Source: an uncultured Latescibacterota bacterium (lineage in GTDB: Bacteria; Latescibacterota; UBA2968; UBA8231). Taken from it: a stretch of DNA of 64,000 bases. Every line of letters begins with the position of its first letter. The stretch's first letter is position 1. Both the position numbers and the translations under genes were made by a program. The stretch spans positions 3,224,001 to 3,288,000 of the forward strand of contig OX638377.1 in assembly GCA_951813615.1 (NCBI GenBank), given 5' to 3'. Under the pieces are notes generated by a model that saw nothing but the letters and a program-made list of their open reading frames with translations, was not told the origin of the DNA and did no database searches. Shown piece after piece: positions 42,887-52,087 of the stretch.

Positions 42887-45075
42887 CGCACGGTGAATTC
42901 CGAGTACATCTCAGCTTCGTTGCTGCTCATATCCCGCACCCTCAGCACTAGGCGGTGCACACCCGGCGACAAATCTTCCAGCAAATGACCGTATACGCGC
43001 CCGGCTTCTGGATCGTATTCGGCGATCAGCGGCCGTCCGTCGAGTTCAAACTCAATGTCTGTTTCCCGTCCAATGCCCGAGCCTTGATCGCGCACCGCGC
43101 CGCGAATTTCCGGACGCGAGCCAACCACGGCCCCCTCAGCCGGCTGCAAACTGCTAATCTTAGGAGCTTCCAAGTCGGCCAACAGAGCATAGCGACCAAA
43201 GCGCCGCACCTGCGCTACAACCTGTCGGGCCCCAGCGTTCCATTCGTTGCTCACCAGTGACCACTTTTCAGCCGCGACCTCTCGGTAGATGCCCAGCTTC
43301 TCCGGCGGCAGCGTTCCCTGATCGTAGCGCAACCGCAGCGCGACCTTCCGGTCAAAGCTAACATCAGGTCCCAAGGCAAAAGCCGGACCAGCCGCCACTA
43401 GCGCAGCGGATACGCTCGGCTCAAAGGCCACGACCTGCGGAAAAAACGGCGCGTATGCACTCTCCATGGCAAAACCCAATTCAACTTCGCCGTTGGCATA
43501 GGTTAGGTTGGCCGGGTCACCCGGCTTCACGAGTTGCCGGTCGAGGACGACCTTTTGCACGGCTCCCCCTGGCGTCCGCAGCAAAACCGACCCCGCTGTC
43601 GGGTCGTTCGCATCGAGCGGCACTACGACCCGGAACTCATGCAAGCCGGTCTGGCGGGGGCTGACATTAGCAGTATCAATGCGGACTAAGGGCGACGCGC
43701 TGGGCACTTGTGCGTAGTGCATCACGAGTTCCACAAAATCCGGGTGGGAGCGATGCTCCGTGGAAAAGCTCGGCACAGCGGCCCCGTTGTCGGGCAGACG
43801 ACAAACGGCAAAAGCTGCGGCACCCGCCGGATCTCGCGCTCGGATCCGCCAGTAGGAAGCGTTCCGATGGATCTGCCACTTGAGCGGGCCGAGGCGGCTC
43901 TGCCGCCGATCTACGCGCCGCCACGTCTTGCCATCGCGGGAACTGGCCAATTCTACTTCCACGAGCCGGTCATCAGCATCGCTCACCTGCGCCTCGATAA
44001 AGGTCCCGCCTGCTTTCGCCACGATCCGCGCCCCGGCAATGGCCGGCGGTTCATCAACAACCAAGCCAAAACGCGCCCGGCTCTCGTTGCCATTGACATC
44101 CGCGACAACAATGACGGCCTCGTGCTGCCCCTTGGCCAAGTTTAGGATGCCATCGCTAGGCCCCTCATAGAATTCGAGGCGATTGCCCGGCAGGCGACAC
44201 AAGTTGTAAAAGCGACCCACCCCGCCCTTAAAAGCAGCCAGCGGCCGGTCCAAATACATCTGATGCATATCGCCGTATTTGACCCGTTCGTAGTGCGCAG
44301 CGAAAACCGGCTCGCCGTCGATGTGCAATTCCGCGCGATAGGGGGCTAGCTTGTTGGGAGCCGCATCGGCGCGATCGTACATCAACGCGCTGATGCTCAC
44401 CGGGCCGAGTACCTGCACGGGCCGCGCCCCGATAAACTCCCCCCGCTCCGGCTGCCAGCGCAAATTCAGCACATAGGGGTCGCGCCCTCCCGCGACTTGG
44501 GCATTGCGGCCATGCGGCGTGATAGCCACGCGTTGCAAGGTCGGCGCGATCGTATCGGCGATGGCGAATCCGTGTAAGAGGGGATTGATCGCCACGTTAT
44601 TTGCGTCGCGCAGTTCTAGGTGCAGATGGGGAGGGCCGGCCCCGCTCTCGCCGCTCCAAGCGATGACCGCGCCGCCCAGTACTGGAATCTCCCCGTCCTT
44701 GAAATACAAATCCACGCTGTAGCGTCCGCGCTGCTGCTGTGCTTGCTGCACGAGCTCGGCCATGGGCGCGGCAAAGCCCTCCAGATGGGCATATACCACA
44801 ATGCGGCCATCGGCCAACTTTTGGTACAGAGCCCGGCCATAGCCCCATGGCGAGGTGCGTACTCGCCAGATATAGCCGTCGGCTAGGGCTTGTACAGGGT
44901 GGCCGGTCTCGCCCCAAGTCTTGAGGTCTATGCCAGCGTGGAAGGCGCGGGAACGCGATTCGCCGAAGGTGGAAGACAGAGCCGGTGCAAGGCGCAGCGG
45001 CCAAGTGAAGCCTCCTTCTTCTGCGCTAGCTGGCAGCCACAAAGCCACCGCCAATAAGAGCGTCCATTTAATCAC
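42883..45075 (-). CDS. M23-family metallopeptidase with large beta-rich tail
   Basis: A 730-residue exported protein with a signal peptide (WTLLLAVALWLPASAE). Residues 35-165 are an M23/LytM domain: SRAFHAGIDLKTWGE gives the metal-binding His-x3-Asp, and PPHLHLELRD gives the HxH. GDGYIWRVRTSP-like ADGYIWRVRTSPWGYG lies between. The tail of about 560 residues is beta-rich, Ig-like (APKISSLQPAEGAVVGSRPEIRGAVRD). M23 enzymes cut peptidoglycan cross-links or act as their regulators. The start is a GTG inside the last 8 bases of the LpxH-like gene, with GAGGA upstream. Confidence 0.88.
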   Translation of the reverse strand: MIKWTLLLAVALWLPASAEEGGFTWPLRLAPALSSTFGESRSRAFHAGIDLKTWGETGHPVQALADGYIWRVRTSPWGYGRALYQKLADGRIVVYAHLEGFAAPMAELVQQAQQQRGRYSVDLYFKDGEIPVLGGAVIAWSGESGAGPPHLHLELRDANNVAINPLLHGFAIADTIAPTLQRVAITPHGRNAQVAGGRDPYVLNLRWQPERGEFIGARPVQVLGPVSISALMYDRADAAPNKLAPYRAELHIDGEPVFAAHYERVKYGDMHQMYLDRPLAAFKGGVGRFYNLCRLPGNRLEFYEGPSDGILNLAKGQHEAVIVVADVNGNESRARFGLVVDEPPAIAGARIVAKAGGTFIEAQVSDADDRLVEVELASSRDGKTWRRVDRRQSRLGPLKWQIHRNASYWRIRARDPAGAAAFAVCRLPDNGAAVPSFSTEHRSHPDFVELVMHYAQVPSASPLVRIDTANVSPRQTGLHEFRVVVPLDANDPTAGSVLLRTPGGAVQKVVLDRQLVKPGDPANLTYANGEVELGFAMESAYAPFFPQVVAFEPSVSAALVAAGPAFALGPDVSFDRKVALRLRYDQGTLPPEKLGIYREVAAEKWSLVSNEWNAGARQVVAQVRRFGRYALLADLEAPKISSLQPAEGAVVGSRPEIRGAVRDQGSGIGRETDIEFELDGRPLIAEYDPEAGRVYGHLLEDLSPGVHRLVLRVRDMSSNEAEMYSEFTVR

Positions 45076-45742
45076 AGTCGTCCTCGTATGTATGTAGAGC
45101 CATGCGATCCGGGGTCACTTCGAGAAAGTGAAAGGGTTTTTCGGTCCAAGCACCGGTATTGAAGTAGCACCGGCCCTGCCGCTCAATCGCCATGGCCGCG
45201 TGCGTGTGCCCGCAGGCCACCGCTTCAACCCCCTCCCGTTGCGCCACGCGCAGAGCGTTGCGCGCTACGTGCTCGTTGAGTACCCGGTAAAACAAAGGCC
45301 ATTTCTTGGCGTACTCGGCCACGTGGGCATCACGCCCGCCGAGCCAGATGCGGCAACGGTGCAAGCGGCGGAAAACCCACTTAAACACCGCGTGCCGAGG
45401 CATCAGCCGGTCGAGCTGATCGCCGTGAATTACGAGCAGCCGTTGGTCGAGCCGCCAGCTATCGACAAAGCGAATCTGCCCCGAATCAGCTAGCTTGAAC
45501 TCGGCATCGCGATTGCCGTACACCCAAATTACGAGCCGGGATTGCGACTCGCACACGAGGCGCTCCAGCACGGCCCGATGGGCAGCGGGCAGGGCTTGGC
45601 CCGGCCTATCTATGACGTCGCCGTTGAGCACGAGCGGCACCCCTTGGGGCAAGGTATCCAGCCAAGACAAAAAGTGGCGATGGTAAAAATAAGCCGATCC
45701 GAGGTGCAGATCGCTGACGATGAAGCAGCGTGCGACGCCCAT
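45068..45742 (-). CDS. LpxH-like calcineurin-type phosphoesterase
   Basis: A 224-residue metallophosphatase. All five metal motifs are visible: SDLHLG, NGDVIDR, YGNRD, HGDQLD and GHTH. This pattern matches LpxH, UDP-2,3-diacylglucosamine pyrophosphatase of lipid A synthesis, or its close homologues. The start at 45742 (MGVARCFIVSDLHLG) fits the fold. It overlaps the M23 gene and diverges from rsmF. Confidence 0.85.
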   Translation of the reverse strand: MGVARCFIVSDLHLGSAYFYHRHFLSWLDTLPQGVPLVLNGDVIDRPGQALPAAHRAVLERLVCESQSRLVIWVYGNRDAEFKLADSGQIRFVDSWRLDQRLLVIHGDQLDRLMPRHAVFKWVFRRLHRCRIWLGGRDAHVAEYAKKWPLFYRVLNEHVARNALRVAQREGVEAVACGHTHAAMAIERQGRCYFNTGAWTEKPFHFLEVTPDRMALHTYEDDCD

Positions 45743-45783
45743 GCTTCTTGCTGTGTGCCTTATATTAATTGAATAACCGCCCG

Positions 45784-47247
45784 ATGAATAAACAGACAAC
45801 CCCATCTACGCGCAAAGCGTACGACCCGGATAAATTACAGGCCCTGCTCCAGTACCTTGGCCGCCTGCTGCCCAACGACGAAGAGCGCACGGCTTTTTAT
45901 CGGTGCTCGCGTACGCCTCCCCCGGCTTCGCTGCGCTTGAACGCACTCCAAGCCCAAGCGCAACACGTGCGACTCCACTTGGACCAGCGCGGCCAAAACG
46001 TGCCTTGGTGCAGCGAGGGCTTCGCCTTGCCGGAGAGCGACACCAGCCTCGGCCAGACCATTGAACACGCCATGGGCGCGTACTACGTCCAAGCCAAGGC
46101 CCCCATGCTGGCCGTCGAGATCTTGGCCCCCCAGCCCGGCGAGCGCGTCCTCGACCTGTGCGCCGCCCCAGGCGGCAAGGCCACCCAGATTGCCGCCCGC
46201 ATGCAAAACAGCGGCTTGCTGATAGCCAATGAACCCCAGCGCAAGCGCATGTCCGCTCTCGTGGGCAATTTGGAGCGCTGCGGGGTGGCCAATCACGTCT
46301 TGACCCAAGCCCGAGGGACTATGCTGACGCGCTACTTCCCCAACTTTTTCGACCGCATCCTCGTCGATGCCCCCTGCTCGGGCGACGGCATCGTGCGCAA
46401 AGACAAGAACATGCTCACCTACTGGTCGCCGCAAGACGCTCAGCACCTCGCACAGCAACAGAAGGGCCTCCTGCGAGCTGCCTACCAGATGCTGCGCCCA
46501 GGCGGCACCTTGGTGTACTCGACGTGCTCGCTGTCGCTGGAGGAAAACGAAGAAGTACTCCTCGGGCTGTTGCGCCGCTATAAGGAAGACGTCGCTATCC
46601 TCCCCATCGCAGAATTCGAGGGGCCACCGCTGCCGGATGCGCTGGCCGCCCAATTCCCAGCCGAGTTCGCCCGCTGCGTCCGCGTCTGGCCCCACCACCA
46701 CGACACCGAAGGCGCTTTTGTCGTTCTCCTCTCCAAACGCGCACCGACGCCAAGCCTCGAAGACGCCCCTGCTTGGGCTGCATCGACGACCGATCCCGCT
46801 GCCGCCGAGTCCCGCCGCGCCATCGAAGACCGATGGAGCGGTACCCTGCCCTGCCCCCCAGATCAGATATTCACTCTCGGCAACCGCCACCTGTGTCGAC
46901 AGCCAGCACTCGGCCCGGCGATCCAAGAACATCTGCCCTACTTCGTCCGCAGTGGCATGAAGGTCTCCCGCCCCCACAAAGGCTATCACTACCTAAGTCA
47001 ACAAACTGTCGCTATGTGGGGACATCTTATGCAGGGGCCCAGCGTCGAGTTGAACTGGCCTCAACTACAGGACTTATTTGAGGGGCGTCCACTCTACTGC
47101 GATCCGCCCACGGGCCTCAAAGGCGAAATCTTCTGTCGTTTTGGGCCGTGGACCGTCTGTCGCGCCATCGTCAAAGAGGAAGGCCGCCTGATCGAAGGCA
47201 TGCTGCCGCGCGCGTTGTTCCGCGCCCAGCTAGCGTCACTGATATAG
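45784..47247 (+). CDS. rsmF: RsmF-type 16S rRNA m5C methyltransferase
   Basis: A 487-residue NOL1/NOP2/Sun-family RNA cytosine-5 methyltransferase. It has VLDLCAAPGGKATQIA (SAM binding), VDAPCSGDGIVRKD with the first catalytic Cys and YSTCSLSLEENEEV with the nucleophile. The C-terminal ~130 residues (KVSRPHKGYHYLSQQ, LYCDPPTGLKGEI and on) are the RsmF-type RNA-binding region. The start could also be a TTG at 45769. No clear ribosome-binding site is seen. It ends two bases before the convergent ubiX stop. Confidence 0.9.
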   Translation: MNKQTTPSTRKAYDPDKLQALLQYLGRLLPNDEERTAFYRCSRTPPPASLRLNALQAQAQHVRLHLDQRGQNVPWCSEGFALPESDTSLGQTIEHAMGAYYVQAKAPMLAVEILAPQPGERVLDLCAAPGGKATQIAARMQNSGLLIANEPQRKRMSALVGNLERCGVANHVLTQARGTMLTRYFPNFFDRILVDAPCSGDGIVRKDKNMLTYWSPQDAQHLAQQQKGLLRAAYQMLRPGGTLVYSTCSLSLEENEEVLLGLLRRYKEDVAILPIAEFEGPPLPDALAAQFPAEFARCVRVWPHHHDTEGAFVVLLSKRAPTPSLEDAPAWAASTTDPAAAESRRAIEDRWSGTLPCPPDQIFTLGNRHLCRQPALGPAIQEHLPYFVRSGMKVSRPHKGYHYLSQQTVAMWGHLMQGPSVELNWPQLQDLFEGRPLYCDPPTGLKGEIFCRFGPWTVCRAIVKEEGRLIEGMLPRALFRAQLASLI

Positions 47248-47249
47248 GG

Positions 47250-47870
47250 TTACTTTTTTCCTTCCGGCCCCGGCCAAGGCGGGAAGAGCTGATGTTCGAT
47301 CCGCAGCATGTTGCAAATGCGACCGGCAATAAAATCGCCCAAATCGTCAAAGGTCTGCGGCTTTTGGTAGAAGGCTGGCATGGCCGGCAGAATGACGGCT
47401 CCAGCCTCAGCCGCTGCCGTCATATTGCGCAACTGAATCAAGTTGAGCGGAGTCTCGCGCACCACCAGCACCAGCGGTCGCCGCTCCTTGAGACTGACAT
47501 CGGCCGCTCGCTCAATCAGGCTCGCAGACGCCCCTCGGGCAATGCTCGACAGCGTCTTGACCGAACAAGGCACCACTACCATGCCGTCAATGGACACCGA
47601 ACCACTGGCGATGGGAGCCGCTAGGTCGCTGGCATTGTACTCGTGCAGTTCACCCGCTTGAGTCTCCTCTCCGTAGCACCGCGTTATAAACGCGCGCAAG
47701 CTCTCCTTGTCAGGCCGGAAACCCAGCTCTTCGACGAGCAGGTAGCGCCCGTATTTGGACAGCACCAAATGCACTTGGTGCCCGCCGATCAGCAAGGCAC
47801 GCAGTAGGCGACCAGCGTAGAGCGCACCGCTAGCCCCAGTAATGCCAACGACGATCTGCTTGCCGCTCAC
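47250..47870 (-). CDS. ubiX: Flavin prenyltransferase UbiX
   Basis: A 206-residue enzyme that makes prenylated FMN, the cofactor of UbiD-type decarboxylases. It opens [20 protein letters not shown] and has [24 protein letters not shown], then [26 protein letters not shown], given here by IERAADV and VVRETPL, and [14 protein letters not shown]. In futalosine-type menaquinone synthesis a UbiD-like enzyme acts late, so UbiX fits the mqn cluster functionally, though it lies 8 kb away. It starts with GTG overlapping the YjhG stop. Confidence 0.95.
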   Translation of the reverse strand: MSGKQIVVGITGASGALYAGRLLRALLIGGHQVHLVLSKYGRYLLVEELGFRPDKESLRAFITRCYGEETQAGELHEYNASDLAAPIASGSVSIDGMVVVPCSVKTLSSIARGASASLIERAADVSLKERRPLVLVVRETPLNLIQLRNMTAAAEAGAVILPAMPAFYQKPQTFDDLGDFIAGRICNMLRIEHQLFPPWPGPEGKK

Positions 47871-49846
47871 GACGTCTCCTTTAGCGCCTCGCGGCCCGCC
47901 TCAAGCGTGGCGACAATCGCATCCACGTCATAGACGCAACCACCCCAAGTGCCGCCACCGACATTTTGCAGCGCCGCCCACAGCTTAGTGTCGTCGGGCA
48001 GTTCTGCTTCGGGCGCAAGGTCTGGACGAAGGGTGCGCTCGGCCAGCACCCGTTGGCCTTCCTCTGCACCGAATTCCTCGCCCGCGCAACCGACCAAGTC
48101 GATGCGTCCGCGCAGGTTGTGGCAGTCGATTTCAATGGCGATCAAGTCGCCGTTCTGCAGCTTCCCGATTGGCCCGCCAGCCAAGGCCTCCGGGCCAATG
48201 TGACCAACGCACGGGCCGGAGGAAAACCCCGAAAACCGCGCGTCCGTAAGCAGTGCCACGCGCTTGCCAATATCCGTGTATTTGAGCGCGATCGTAACTT
48301 GTGCCACTTCCTCCATTCCCGTGCCCATCGGCCCACAGCTAATCATCACCAGTACGTCGCCCTGCTCGATCTTGCCGTCTTTAATCGCGGCGATGGTGTC
48401 GCGTTCGGTGATAAAAACCTTCGCCGGGCCCGTGTGCCGATAGACCCCTTGCTCGTCCAGCAGCGAAGCGTCTATGGCCGTGCTTTTGACGACCGCGCCC
48501 TCGGGCGAGATGTTGCCGACCGGGAAGCAGATGGTGCTAGTCAAACCCTTAGAGCGGGCGCGATCAGCGTCCATAATCACGTCGTCCGGATCCACTCCAT
48601 CTAGCTTTTGCAGTTCCTCGCGGAAGCGGTGGCGGCGCGGTGCATTCTCCCACCAGTCGAGGTTTTCACCCAGCGTGCGGCCCGTAACCGTCATCACCCT
48701 CTCCTCCAACAGTCCCAAGCGGCGCAGGTGCAACATGACCTCCGGCACCCCACCGGCCAAAAAGGCCCGCACAGTAACGTGGAACTCCGGACCGTTGGGC
48801 AGCACATCGACCAAGCGCGGCACCTCGCGGTTGATCCGGTCCCAATCCTCCACCTCTGGCCGCTTCCGCCCAGCCGCATGGGCAATAGCCGGTACGTGCA
48901 ATATCAAATTGGTCGAACCGCCAAAGGCCGCGTGGACGACCATGGCGTTGTGCAGCGCCTCATCGGTGACCAACTCCTGCGAGCGAATGCCTGCGGCCTC
49001 CAGCGCCATTAGCGCTCGCGCCGAGCGCACGGCCATATCGCGCCACACCACTTCGCCCGAAGGAGCCAGCGCCGAATGCGGCAGCGACAGCCCCATCGCC
49101 TCGCCGACAACTTGAGTCGTGGCCGCAGTCCCCAAAAACTGGCAGCCGCCCCCCGGCGTGGCACAGGCGCGGCAGCCGAGCACCTGAAAATCGTCGATAT
49201 CCATCTCGCCCTGCGCCAGCCGCGAACCCGCCGACTGGATCTTGCCCGCATCCTCGCCTTCTTCCGGCGGCAGAGTCACTCCACCGGGCACGACAATGAC
49301 CGGCAGGTCCGGCATACCCGCTAAGGCGATGAGGACCGCTGGCAATCCCTTGTCGCAGGTGCCCACGCCCATCACGCCGCGCCGCGTCGGCAATGAGCGG
49401 ATCAAGCGGCGCAGGATCATGGCCGCGTCGTTGCGATACGGCAGACTATCGAACATGCCCGTCGTACCCTGCGTGCGACCGTCGCACGGGTCCGAGCAAT
49501 AAGCGGCAAAGGGAATGCCGCCCCGGTGGTGGATTTCCTCGGCCGCGGCTTCCATCAGCAGGCCGATTTCCCAATGGCCGGTGTGGTAGCCCAGCGCGAT
49601 CGGTCGTCCGTCCGGGGCGCGGATGCCGCCCTGCGTGCTGACGATGAGGAACTCTCCCCGGCCCAACTCGTCGGGGTTCCAGCCCATCCCCGCGTTCTGG
49701 CTGTAGCCAAAGATGTGGCCGCTCGGCGCTTCGACGACCTGCTCTATGGTCAGCGGTAGCTTGCCGCTGGGGCCGGGCGCGCGGGTGCGGACTTGGTAGA
49801 TCGCATCATCGGTCTCGCCGACGATTTCTGCAAAGGAATCAGTCAT
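47867..49846 (-). CDS. YjhG/YagF-type D-xylonate dehydratase (IlvD/EDD family)
   Basis: A 659-residue Fe-S dehydratase of sugar acids. Its length and sequence ([86 protein letters not shown]) match the E. coli YjhG/YagF group rather than IlvD (~560-610). Each piece is shown shortened: [17 protein letters not shown] and [10 protein letters not shown] carry the cluster Cys. It dehydrates D-xylonate to 2-keto-3-deoxy-xylonate. Sugar or polyhydroxy-acid catabolism is inferred. It precedes ubiX by overlap and follows rfbB by 16 bases. Confidence 0.88.
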   Translation of the reverse strand: MTDSFAEIVGETDDAIYQVRTRAPGPSGKLPLTIEQVVEAPSGHIFGYSQNAGMGWNPDELGRGEFLIVSTQGGIRAPDGRPIALGYHTGHWEIGLLMEAAAEEIHHRGGIPFAAYCSDPCDGRTQGTTGMFDSLPYRNDAAMILRRLIRSLPTRRGVMGVGTCDKGLPAVLIALAGMPDLPVIVVPGGVTLPPEEGEDAGKIQSAGSRLAQGEMDIDDFQVLGCRACATPGGGCQFLGTAATTQVVGEAMGLSLPHSALAPSGEVVWRDMAVRSARALMALEAAGIRSQELVTDEALHNAMVVHAAFGGSTNLILHVPAIAHAAGRKRPEVEDWDRINREVPRLVDVLPNGPEFHVTVRAFLAGGVPEVMLHLRRLGLLEERVMTVTGRTLGENLDWWENAPRRHRFREELQKLDGVDPDDVIMDADRARSKGLTSTICFPVGNISPEGAVVKSTAIDASLLDEQGVYRHTGPAKVFITERDTIAAIKDGKIEQGDVLVMISCGPMGTGMEEVAQVTIALKYTDIGKRVALLTDARFSGFSSGPCVGHIGPEALAGGPIGKLQNGDLIAIEIDCHNLRGRIDLVGCAGEEFGAEEGQRVLAERTLRPDLAPEAELPDDTKLWAALQNVGGGTWGGCVYDVDAIVATLEAGREALKETS

Positions 49847-49862
49847 GCTGCCTCGTTGTCTT

Positions 49863-50873
49863 TCACCAGCCCTCTTCGCGGACTTGGATTTTCTTCAGCA
49901 GGGGACGCCACCAAGCTTCGTTGTCGCGGTACCAGTGGACCGTATCGCGGAAGCTCTGGGCAAAATCGACTTGCGGTTCCCAACCTAGCTGAGTGCGGAT
50001 TTTACTCGAATCGAGTAGGTAGCGCCGATCGTGGCCGGGCCGGTCATCGACATAGGTTTTGTGCGCGGCGTCCATTCCCAAGGCGTCGAGGATCAGGTCG
50101 GCAATGGTTTCAACGTCTTTTTCAATGCCGCTGCCAACATTGTACGTCTCGCCGATCTCACCCTTTTTCAGCACTAGGTCGATGGCCCGGCAGTGATCGT
50201 CAACGTGGAGCCACTCGCGGCGGTTCTGGCTGGATTTGTACAGCGGCATCTTCTGGCCGGTGAGCAGGCGGACGACAAAGAAGGGGATCACTTTCTCCGG
50301 GAATTGATAGGGGCCGAAGTTATTGGCGCAGTTCGACAGCGTCACGGGCAGGCCAAAGGTATGGCCATAGGCACGCACGGCCAAGTCGGCGGCAGCCTTA
50401 GCCGCGTTGTACGGAGTGCGCGGCCGATAGGGAGATTCCTCGCTGAAGGACTCGTCCGAGTCAAGGGCCAGATCGCCGTATACTTCGCAGGTGGAAATGT
50501 GGTGGAAGCGCGGCACTTGGGCATCGGCCGCAGCCTGCAACAGCTTTTGCGTCCCCACGACATTGGTCTGGAAAAAGGCCGAGGGATTGACAATGGCCAA
50601 GCTATTGTGCGATTCCGCGGCAAAGTTGACTACGTAGTCGGGTCGGTGGTCCTCAAAGAGGTGACGGGTCAGATCGGCATTCTGAATATCGCCACGGACA
50701 AAGGTGTAGCGGTCGCCGTAGTTTTCTTCCACGTCCTGCAGGCTGGCCAAGTTGCCGGCGTAGGTGAGCAGGTCGTAGTTGACAATGCGGCCGTCGGAAT
50801 AGGTCGATAACCAGTAGCGAATGAAATTGGAGCCGATGAAGCCGGCACCGCCGGTGACGAACAGGGTAGTCAT
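49863..50873 (-). CDS. rfbB: dTDP-glucose 4,6-dehydratase family protein
   Basis: A 336-residue extended SDR. It opens [18 protein letters not shown] and has [33 protein letters not shown], then [17 protein letters not shown] with the catalytic Tyr/Lys, and FPEKVIPFF and [11 protein letters not shown]. In E. coli RmlB the second block is STDEVYG; here Asp is Cys, a variant also found in other homologues. It makes dTDP-4-keto-6-deoxyglucose, the substrate of RfbC at 29605. It is the first gene of a run with the dehydratase and ubiX. Confidence 0.9.
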   Translation of the reverse strand: MTTLFVTGGAGFIGSNFIRYWLSTYSDGRIVNYDLLTYAGNLASLQDVEENYGDRYTFVRGDIQNADLTRHLFEDHRPDYVVNFAAESHNSLAIVNPSAFFQTNVVGTQKLLQAAADAQVPRFHHISTCEVYGDLALDSDESFSEESPYRPRTPYNAAKAAADLAVRAYGHTFGLPVTLSNCANNFGPYQFPEKVIPFFVVRLLTGQKMPLYKSSQNRREWLHVDDHCRAIDLVLKKGEIGETYNVGSGIEKDVETIADLILDALGMDAAHKTYVDDRPGHDRRYLLDSSKIRTQLGWEPQVDFAQSFRDTVHWYRDNEAWWRPLLKKIQVREEGW

Positions 50874-50955
50874 GGATTCTTTTCGTTAGGAATTGGGTGC
50901 GTGGTCCGTCATTTAATATAACATCTGGGCAACTCGCAGCCGGGATTTCAGTTAA

Positions 50956-50995
50956 TACCCTTATTACTACCCTTACTCAAGCATTACTACCCTTA
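50956..50995. repeat. Short direct repeats at the 3' end of the fic gene
   Basis: ATTACTACCCTTA occurs at 50963-50975 and 50983-50995, 20 bases apart, and the core TACCCTTA occurs a third time at 50956-50963. The second copy lies inside the last codons of fic, so repeat number changes would change the Fic tail or the rfbB leader. They look like a small slippage-made array. Confidence 0.6.
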
Positions 50996-52038
50996 TTCCC
51001 GAGAAAACGCCAACGCGCACCCGGGCCGCGCCCCCTGCAAGCTACGTCGCCGGATTTCTTTAGTTCCGCTAAGAGGGTGCGAATCCATTCACGTCCGACG
51101 CCGGGGCAGGCATGTTCTATGTCGCTCAGGCGGAATTCGCCCGGTTGGGCGCGGATGGCAGCGAGCACCCGCTCGGACTTGGCACCCCGTGGAGCCTTGA
51201 TCTGACCGGCGCGTTCCTCCAACTCGACGTAAGCGCGGCGAATAATCGCGAAGAGAAAGTTAAACCAAGGCGTCAATTCGTGTTTGCCATCGTGCCAGCG
51301 CTGTGAACTGAGCCGGAGGCATTCGTAGTAGGACTCCCGGGATTCCTCAATGAGGCGTTCCAAGCTGATGTAGCGACCCACCTCGTAGCCGTGTTGGTAG
51401 AGCGCCAACAGGGTGAGCAGCCGAGACACGCGGCCGTTGCCATCCCGGAAAGGATGGATGCAAAGGAAATCCAAGACGAGGGCGGCGATGGCGATGAGCG
51501 GCGGGATATTCTCTTGGTCAATAGCGTACTGGTAGTGCTGACATAGTTCTTCTACAGCCGCAGGGGTCTCCGCAGCCTTCACGCAGCGGAATCGGACAAC
51601 CGGGGCCTGTCCGGGCAGAAATTCCACGATGTCGTTATCGACTCGTTTGAATTGGCCCGCGTCGCCGCTGGCGGATTGGCAAAGGGCGTGTAGGCGTTGC
51701 AAAGTGTCCGGCGTGATAGAAAGAGTGGCGTAGTCGGAGTGAATCTCGTTCAAGGCGCGGCGATAGTCTTGCACCTCCTGCTCGGAGCGATCACGGGGTT
51801 TTGCTTGGCCGAGCACCAGCGGATGAAGGCGGGCTTGGGCGACCGTCACCCCCTCAATGCGGTTGGAGGATTCAGCGCTCTGAATGACAGCCGTGTCGCG
51901 GAGCGCTTTGAGGGCTTGTGGCGACTGGCGTGTGAATAGCTCCTGTTTGCCCCTCGACTCGGCGATGTCGTTGAGCAGCCACACCGTGCTCAGAGGTGTT
52001 TCATGGTCGCGTAGGCGGTTGTCGCGGAAAGAATTCAT
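50977..52038 (-). CDS. Class II Fic-domain protein
   Basis: A 353-residue protein that probably AMPylates or otherwise modifies a target with a nucleotide. The catalytic loop HPFRDGNGRVSR at 195-206 is complete. The inhibitory helix SNRIEG lies at 58-63, N-terminal to the Fic core, which marks a class II enzyme whose Glu blocks ATP until released. The C-terminal ~80 residues (FRLSDIEHACPGVGREWIRTLLAELKKSG) look like a winged helix. I start at the ATG at 52038; the longer frame overlaps the SIR2 gene. It follows the SIR2 gene by 49 bases in the same direction, and the two may be one unit. Confidence 0.88.
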   Translation of the reverse strand: MNSFRDNRLRDHETPLSTVWLLNDIAESRGKQELFTRQSPQALKALRDTAVIQSAESSNRIEGVTVAQARLHPLVLGQAKPRDRSEQEVQDYRRALNEIHSDYATLSITPDTLQRLHALCQSASGDAGQFKRVDNDIVEFLPGQAPVVRFRCVKAAETPAAVEELCQHYQYAIDQENIPPLIAIAALVLDFLCIHPFRDGNGRVSRLLTLLALYQHGYEVGRYISLERLIEESRESYYECLRLSSQRWHDGKHELTPWFNFLFAIIRRAYVELEERAGQIKAPRGAKSERVLAAIRAQPGEFRLSDIEHACPGVGREWIRTLLAELKKSGDVACRGRGPGARWRFLGNKGSNA

Positions 52039-52087
52039 GGTTTGAAAAGGCTTTAGGTCTGGAGAGGATTCAGCAATCTGCACACAA

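Noticed and set aside
45835..46989. A 384-codon minus-strand frame
   Set aside because: It is antisense to rsmF, whose catalytic Cys motifs are intact. No domain was recognised in the antisense product.
49863..50873. Loss of the catalytic Asp in RfbB (STCEVYG instead of STDEVYG)
   Set aside because: The Cys variant also occurs in other dTDP-glucose 4,6-dehydratase homologues together with the intact Tyr/Lys pair, so I do not treat this as an inactive gene.
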